64,000 bases of DNA from Hofstenia miamia (lineage: Eukaryota; Xenacoelomorpha; Acoela): positions 980,116-1,044,115 of the forward strand of contig SCFE01000118.1 in NCBI GenBank assembly GCA_004352715.1, read 5' to 3'. A program made the position numbers and the translations under genes. The notes under the pieces are model-generated. The model was given only the letters and a program-made list of their open reading frames with translations. It was not told the DNA's origin and made no database searches. This document shows, piece after piece, positions 38,401 to 47,400 of the stretch (positions within the stretch are counted from its first letter, which is position 1; each line of letters begins with the position of its first letter).

Positions 38401-41400
38401 AATTTATTATTTGATACTTTGATTATTATTTAGTGAGTGTTGCAAAAGTTTTACTAGTACATAATAAAATTTTAAGCAACTTGAATGTCTTTCTTATAAC
38501 TAGTCAAAGTTGCAATTTGATTTGGGAATTCCATTAAATTTAGTTTTCCCATTTTCAGTAAGCCTTGGACCGCCTTTTTCCATTATATTGCTTTGGGAAT
38601 AATATAAATTTTTATTCAATATATTTGGACGTGATTTGGCCGGAATTCAGTTAGTTTAGCTCTTTCAAGTCGAAAATTATGTACAAATTTGCAAATCTGG
38701 TAACATTTATTTAAATTAATAGATGTTATTCCGAGATAAATGACTTTATTTAGTACTTGCTGAACTAGTGGCAGTCTCAAAATTACAAAAGAAAAATAGA
38801 TTTGTTCCCTGAATTTAATCCCAATCTATTTTCCTTACTGTTTCTGTATTTAGCCATTTTTGCAAATCTTCAGCATATCTGTTACTAATGAGCTGCAAAC
38901 CCACATCTTCAATAGAAATAACCTCTTCTTTCTGCAAACCACATTTTAAGACTTAAACTTTAACGAGAATATTACAATTTATATTTATTTAGCATATTAT
39001 AATTATCATTACAATTGCTATAAGTATGTGCGTCAAGTTGTTTTATTTAATTTTCGCATTCTTTTGTGGCACGGTATTATTAATTTTTATATAGATACCA
39101 TATATTTTTAATAATTTTTAAGATCTTAATAGGGTTAGAAGATGTCAATGACAAAATTAAAGCAGGGCTGTACTCCTAAATAGTTAACATGGGGGACTCA
39201 AAATTTGAGTACTGTTTTTTTATCTTGTATTTTGACCAAGTTTAATTTCTCAACAATAACAGCCAACACCCACACCATAATATAACTTTAAAAAGGGGGC
39301 TGGGTCTCCAATCGAATTTAACAAGGTGGGTTGNNNNNNNNNNNNNNNNNNNNNNNNNNNNNNNNNNNNNNNNNNNNNNNNNNNNNNNNNNNNNNNNNNN
39401 NNNNNNNNNNNNNNNNNNNNNNNNNNNNNNNNNNNNNNNNNNNNNNNNNNNNNNNNNNNNNNNNNNNNNNNNNNNNNNNNNNNNNNNNNNNNNNNNNNNN
39501 NNNNNNNNNNNNNNNNNNNNNNNNNNNNNNNNNNNNNNNNNNNNNNNNNNNNNNNNNNNNNNNNNNNNNNNNNNNNNNNNNNNNNNNNNNNNNNNNNNNN
39601 NNNNNNNNNNNNNNNNNNNNNNNNNNNNNNNNNNNNNNNNNNNNNNNNNNNNNNNNNNNNNNNNNNNNNNNNNNNNNNNNNNNNNNNNNNNNNNNNNNNN
39701 NNNNNNNNNNNNNNNNNNNNNNNNNNNNNNNNNNNNNNNNNNNNNNNNNNNNNNNNNNNNNNNNNNNNNNNNNNNNNNNNNNNNNNNNNNNNNNNNNNNN
39801 NNNNNNNNNNNNNNNNNNNNNNNNNNNNNNNNNNNNNNNNNNNNNNNNNNNNNNNNNNNNNNNNNNNNNNNNNNNNNNNNNNNNNNNNNNNNNNNNNNNN
39901 NNNNNNNNNNNNNNNNNNNNNNNNNNNNNNNNNNNNNNNNNNNNNNNNNNNNNNNNNNNNNNNNNNNNNNNNNNNNNNNNNNNNNNNNNNNNNNNNNNNN
40001 NNNNNNNNNNNNNNNNNNNNNNNNNNNNNNNNNNNNNNNNNNNNNNNNNNNNNNNNNNNNNNNNNNNNNNNNNNNNNNNNNNNNNNNNNNNNNNNNNNNN
40101 NNNNNNNNNNNNNNNNNNNNNNNNNNNNNNNNNNNNNNNNNNNNNNNNNNNTTTAATTGGGCAAGATGAAGGCTAGGAGAATATCTGAATCTGCCTGCTT
40201 TACTAAAAGAAATACAACAAGTATTACAAAAAATGCAAAATTTTCCTTTGTGAATATTGCTTTTTCTATCTGCACACTTGGTAAAAAGACATTCACTTTT
40301 TATATGCTGATTGCAAGATTGCAATTTTTTATGTGTTAGGAAATGACGTATTTTCATTACTTTACCAAGTCTTGTATAAAGTTAATCAGAAGATCGGATT
40401 TATTTTTTGTTCATTCATTCTGCCAATATCCCATTGTTGGGATGCCTTACCACATGAATACCAAATGTTAAGATTGCATGTTTAGTGCTAACTTTGTTTT
40501 TATAGTAGCCTGTAATCACTAATAGTACAAAACTAGACTAAACTTATTCGTATAAGAATTATGGCAGGTGATGGCTAAAATGCAGTAAATTGTGAAACTA
40601 TGGTAAATGAGTTAATCAGTTAAACCCAAGTAACTACTCAAAATCATTCTAAAACTTGAAAATTCAGTGGCAAAACTTTGCAATGCTAACGAAAAAGCTC
40701 TTTCATTAAAATTTGCTAATGATCCGTGCAGTAGTATACAATCATATATCAGGAGAAGTTTGTTTCAAAGTGAGATCTGTGACATCATCAATGAATCCCC
40801 TGAAGATATCCACCCTTCGCATATCTGTTACTAATGAGCTGCAAACCCACATCTTCAATAGAAATAACCTCTTCTTTCTGCAAACCACATTTTAAGACTT
40901 AAACTTTAACGAGAATATTACAATTTATATTTATTTAGCATATTATAATTATCATTACAATTGCTATAAGTATGTGCGTCAAGTTGTTTTATTTAATTTT
41001 CGCATTCTTTTGTGGCACGGTATTATTAATTTTTATATAGATACCATATATTTTTAATAATTTTTAAGATCTTAATAGGGTTAGAAGATGTCAATGACAA
41101 AATTAAAGCAGGGCTGTACTCCTAAATAGTTAACATGGGGGACTCAAAATTTGAGTACTGTTTTTTTATCTTGTATTTTGACCAAGTTTAATTTCTCAAC
41201 AATAACAGCCAACACCCACACCATAATATAACTTTAAAAAGGGGGCTGGGTCTCCAATCGAATTTAACAANNNNNNNNNNNNNNNNNNNNNNNNNNNNNN
41301 NNNNNNNNNNNNNNNNNNNNNNNNNNNNNNNNNNNNNNNNNNNNNNNNNNNNNNNNNNNNNNNNNNNNNNNNNNNNNNNNNNNNNNNNNNNNNNNNNNNN

Positions 41401-44400
41401 NNNNNNNNNNNNNNNNNNNNNNNNNNNNNNNNNNNNNNNNNNNNNNNNNNNNNNNNNNNNNNNNNNNNNNNNNNNNNNNNNNNNNNNNNNNNNNNNNNNN
41501 NNNNNNNNNNNNNNNNNNNNNNNNNNNNNNNNNNNNNNNNNNNNNNNNNNNNNNNNNNNNNNNNNNNNNNNNNNNNNNNNNNNNNNNNNNNNNNNNNNNN
41601 NNNNNNNNNNNNNNNNNNNNNNNNNNNNNNNNNNNNNNNNNNNNNNNNNNNNNNNNNNNNNNNNNNNNNNNNNNNNNNNNNNNNNNNNNNNNNNNNNNNN
41701 NNNNNNNNNNNNNNNNNNNNNNNNNNNNNNNNNNNNNNNNNNNNNNNNNNNNNNNNNNNNNNNNNNNNNNNNNNNNNNNNNNNNNNNNNNNNNNNNNNNN
41801 NNNNNNNNNNNNNNNNNNNNNNNNNNNNNNNNNNNNNNNNNNNNNNNNNNNNNNNNNNNNNNNNNNNNNNNNNNNNNNNNNNNNNNNNNNNNNNNNNNNN
41901 NNNNNNNNNNNNNNNNNNNNNNNNNNNNNNNNNNNNNNNNNNNNNNNNNNNNNNNNNNNNNNNNNNNNNNNNNNNNNNNNNNNNNNNNNNNNNNNNNNNN
42001 NNNNNNNNNNNNNNNNNNNNNNNNNNNNNNNNNNNNNNNNNNNNNNNNNNNNNNNNNNNNNNNNNNNNNNNNNNNNNNNNNNNNNNNNNNNNNNNNNNNN
42101 NNNNNNNNNNNNNNNNNNNNNNNNNNNNNNNNNNNNNNNNNNNNNNNNNNNNNNNNNNNNNNNNNNNNNNNNNNNNNNNNNNNNNNNNNNNNNNNNNNNN
42201 NNNNNNNNNNNNNNNNNNNNNNNNNNNNNNNNNNNNNNNNNNNNNNNNNNNNNNNNNNNNNNNNNNNNNNTTTTGGATTTTTTCTTTTAAATCTGATATA
42301 TTTTTCGGATTTTTCTTCTTAATATCTGCCACACGTTTTCGATTGGATAAAGATCAGCAGAACTTGGTGGCCATTGCAAAAACTGGATATTATTTTCAGA
42401 AAACCAATTTTTTGTCTTTGCTGACGTGCGCGGGGTTGCTCCGTCCTGTTGGAGTATCCATCCATCATATAAAGCATCAGCATAAGGCATAAATTCAGCT
42501 ATAATTTGGCAATATCTTTGACTGTCGATTGTGGCTTTTCCGTCTAAAATTTTCAAATAAAACCCACGATAGGAAAGTGCTCCCCAAACCATAATTTTTT
42601 GGTCGAACTTTGGAACCGCTTTTGTTGGTCTTGGACATTTCTTTGACGACCACACTTGTACTTTGTTTCTGTGCAGTTGAAATACGCACTCATCAGTTAT
42701 CCAAACATCTTCAAAAGTGTAGTGTTTCCAATCTTTCACAAATTTAATCTTTTTTCTTGATGTTCTTTTGTAATCAGAAGTCGATTTTTTCTGCTAATTT
42801 TTGTAACTCCACTTTTTTTCAGTGTTCTCTGAACTGTGGTTTCATGCACAGAGATGTCGGCTTCAGTTTGAAGTCGGTTTGCAATTTTTTCCCCAGAAAT
42901 ATAGGGATTTTTGAGAACAATTGCGACTGTTTTCTGAATGAATTTTCAAATAATTTTTCGAGGACGTCCACTTCCTTTTCTTCTTTTGAGAGATTCTCCT
43001 TGTCGAATTTTTTTCAGCTTTCGAAAATAAGTTGAGAAATTTGCGAAGTCGCAAAGGCGTTTTCAAGCTGTTTCAAAGTTTTCATTCCGAAGAAATCAAG
43101 TGGAAACTTTGTTTGGTAAGTGTTTTCAAATAATTACGAAGTACCAGTTTAATTAATTAACTTTTTTGTTTGACCATTTTAAAGTTTACAAAATTCTCGT
43201 TGTCTTTTATCTTTATAGTTTTCCTCTAAAACGTCTCAATACGTTTCCACAAAGCGTGAAAAAATAGGTGTTCAGTCTCATTTTTTTTGCAGCCACCTAT
43301 ACATTTAGTTCATAAATATAACAAATTATCAATTGACTGAGTGATATAAAATATAATTGGAAATGCTTTGGGAGCATCTTTAATGCATTTGGGAAATTTC
43401 AGTAGAATCAAACCCGTTCTAACTATGCGAAATTCAGTTTTGGAATTTAAATGTTACCAATAAAGCCAAAACCTGTAATGTTACTGTTACTCATTATAAT
43501 GAAACTCGCATTGAATTGAAGCATTTAAGTTGATTTATGTTTGCTGACTTTTCACATTGTTCTAAATTAGCTTTCTATTCTATGCCAAGAATGTAACTTC
43601 CTCCATCGATATAGTTAATTCAACTGTCAAAATCGCTTTCACTCTGGTCAAGTAGTGTATTTTAAACAAGATTTGTTTTTTAAATCGCTATAGTTCAATT
43701 TAATTATATTAATGCTTGATTCAAAAAACTAGGAACTTGATCTACTTGGCCTCAATTTTCTTACATAGGTAATCAAGTTCATAACGATTATTCCTTAACT
43801 TTCAGCATACGCTTTTGCTTTTCGTGTTCACCTCAGAATTTGTTATGGTACTGTGATATACAAAGACCTAACATAAAAGACTTTCGATTACCTGAAATTT
43901 CGAGGTCAGAAAGTCAGCACGAAAAGTTGCCAGATGAACATAGGGACAGTTGAATAATTAGTAAATTCAATTGTAGTTAGAATGTAATTCCATATTTTTC
44001 CATTTTCGTTAACCAATGTTTGTACTAAATATTCTGGAGTCAGAATCAGAAAAGGTTAAATCAGCACAGGCTAATCTGGGTAATATGATTGGAATATGAT
44101 AAACAGTCTATTTTCTTAGTACAAGAATACCACGATCATCAATGAGTAGGGAAGGGACTATACAATTCTAGCTACTTTGAATGTCATCTTAAATGACACC
44201 GTGATGTGATGGCGGTTGCAATATTTAGCTTAGCAGTAGTTGTGTATTGCACTGCAAATGCGATCGATCACAGTCATTTTCTGTACATTTTCTTGCAGGT
44301 TTCACGTTAGTTTACTATGGGTATAAGCTAAGATTTTGCACTATGTCTCTGCGTGTTGGTAGTGCAGTCTTCTAATTTTCACAATAAATAAAGTGTAATA

Positions 44401-47400
44401 AGAACATGGTGATTTTAAAACCCGAACAGTAAATGTTAGCCTAAATTCATTTCATGTCCCGCATAGCCTAAAATCTGTTTAAAAGTTTCCAATGTATAAA
44501 TTTAGATTAACGCTACATAATTCATTATGAATTTCTGAAAAACAATGGAAATGCAAAGTGTCAGCCATAACTCAAAGCATTGAAATTCTGATAAAAATGA
44601 ATGTAACATTAGTAAACAATGGATTAACTCAACACATGGGAGCATTCCAGTTGAAAGATCAATGAAGTTCCCTATGATTGTCACAATTATGCAAAAGTAG
44701 TCTCTTAGCCTCCTCACTGCTCGTGACTGATATCTTCAGTCAGCAAAATGGTTCGCTCATGCAATTATAAAGATTTGCACTAAAACTTGTTTTTCTGCCT
44801 GAAGTACATGGAAATAAGAACTTTTTTCAATAGCAAATATGATTTTGGTAAAAATATTCAAATTCTTTCCATGCCCAGTGTTCAGATGGTGAGGCAGTCT
44901 AATGCCCTGAAATAATTTGCTGTGAGTGCCGTTCAGACGCGCAATGCGCAAAGTCAGAGGTTGTCGCGCAACAAGAGCACGACTGGACAGAACAGCACCA
45001 AATCGCGAATTAAATTCTGAAGAAAGAGAAAGCAATTTTCTCTCTTATGGTGTTTTCAGGTTTAAATGTATTCATTAATCCATTAATAATTATTTGAAGA
45101 AACCATCACAGATTTTGAAATATTCCTAGTAGAATTAGACTTAATTTCGGCATTGTATATAGTTTATTGATAGGTCGTACCGCTAGGCAGAGTGCTCAAA
45201 CTTTACAAACAGTTCTCTTCAGAGGAGATTGCGTTGTGTGAATGTGAAGCAGCTGTTAAATCGTTGCTTTTTGAGAGTGCAAACTACTTTAGTGATGGTG
45301 ATGCTGTCATTGATAAGGATTTCGTAAATAAATATTGTTCCCTCTTTCAAAGTAAGAAATAGATGGTTATACGAGGGGTGATCAAAAAGTTTTGCAACCA
45401 ATTCATTTATTTAAAGAAAAATTACAAAGTTGAAAAATCAATGGTCACATTCCTTCAAAGTACTTTCCGTCACTATCTATGCACCACTGCATCCGCATCT
45501 TCCAACTCTGGAAGCATCCATGGTACTTCGAAGTAGGTATGCTCCACAGTTCTGAACGAACTGCTCTTGCCAAGTCTTGAATCCTTGAAAACTGCCTTCC
45601 AGAAATGGCTTTTTCTACTTTTGGAAATAACCAAAAGTCGCAAGGAGCCAAGTTTGGGGAGTACGGTGGGTGTGCAAGCAGCTAGATTCCTTGCTCCTCC
45701 AGATAGGACATAGTTGTGGCTGCAGTGTGAGGTGCGGCATTGTCGTGATGGAGCAGCAAATAGGATCCACTTCAGGTTTTTGCAGTTTCAGCCCTGTTGC
45801 GGAGAACCTCGGTCAAAACAGTGTTGGTGTAGTACCCGGCATTGATTGCTGACTTCTCAGGTAGAATATCAAGAGCAACAACACCTTGGGTGTTGAAGAA
45901 GATGGTGAACATCCTCTTCCTGCGGCGAAAACTCGTCTTCAAAACCTGAGTTCGAGGGTCATCTTCAGTCAGCCAGACCATGTTGGAGGACTTGTCGGCC
46001 ATTGTGAATAAGGAGGTCCAGCACTCATCTCCTGTCACAACATCAGAGAGTCGCTTCGTTCCATTTTCTGAAAGCATTTCAAGCCACCGGCGGCAAATCT
46101 GGACTCTTTCTGCCCGCTGATCATCTGTGATCATGTGCGGTATCTTTAATTCGTAATGGTTAATGCTGTAGGCACTTCCATAACTTATGGACAACTCAGC
46201 AGCACAATGGCCTCTGCATGAGCAACAATGTCCATGGTCAAGGAAGAGCGTGGCCGACGTGAGCGTTCCTCATTTTCCAAAGAGTCCCTACCATCGTTGA
46301 AGTGTCAGATCCATCGGGCAACAGTGTCAAATGAAGGTACACTTTTTGGGAAGACGTCTGCTAACTCGTGATGAATTTCCTTTGCCTTAAACCCAGTTTC
46401 ATACGTGTAAAATGTAGGCGCGAAAGTTGTCTTTTGTTGGCTCCATTCAGAGTGTAAAACCAGTGTAACTTATGAGACTGATTGTGAATGGCAGCGACTA
46501 CTTATAGCTATATTATGCGTGAACTTAGCTCAGATATCGATTGAAGCATGACAGAAATATCTACTTGATTACAGTTCATTTATTCAATAGAGACATACTG
46601 GTTGCAGAACTTATTGATCACCCCTCGTAATGGTGACTCTGAAAAAACAATAACAGAAATATATTATTTATTAATGATTGCAAGTATTCTTAAGATTATT
46701 TACAAATGATTTAATTTTTTTATGATTTATCCATTTTCATTTATTCTCATTATAATGTGTAAATATATTTAATTAAAGATCGCACCATATACGAATGAAA
46801 AATTGATAGCTCCGAAAATGCCATTTTGTCGATTTTGCCAGAAAAATCTATACGCAACGAAATTTGATAAGAAATTTGAACTTAAACGATTTTTGTATTA
46901 CTAAAGGAAACTGATCAATTAAAATAAATGTAAAAAGGGATGGTGTTTTAGAGCTTGTCGTTAATACTAATACTAAAAATTAAAATATCTTTGGAAACTA
47001 TTATGTAGTATGAATTTGCATTTCAAACTAACTTACTCTTCCTGGCAGAATTTTGTTACAAGAAGTTGGAGGCCTCTTTTTTCAAAGAACTGCTCGACAA
47101 ATTTTATTTCATCAGAACTTTTCAATGATGTCTGCAGGCTTTTTAGTTCCGCAACATTGGATTTATCAGAGAGTTTCCCTTTGGAGAGCATTGTAGCGAT
47201 TCTTTCGGCCTTTACGTACTGAAATATATAAACATGTCCAAAAACATTGATAAACGTGTGTTTAATAACCCTTATTTAAAAAAAGCGGGTTGATTTCGCC
47301 CCCCCCCCTGTAAAGGATTTCAAATTTTAGCATTTTGAAAATTACGATATGGCTTCACTTCTCGACATTTTATACCTATTTTAAACTAAGAAAGCATCCA

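Noticed and set aside
28433-42332. Very long open frames of 270-380 residues over N runs
   Set aside because: They are made almost wholly of unknown bases and say nothing about coding.
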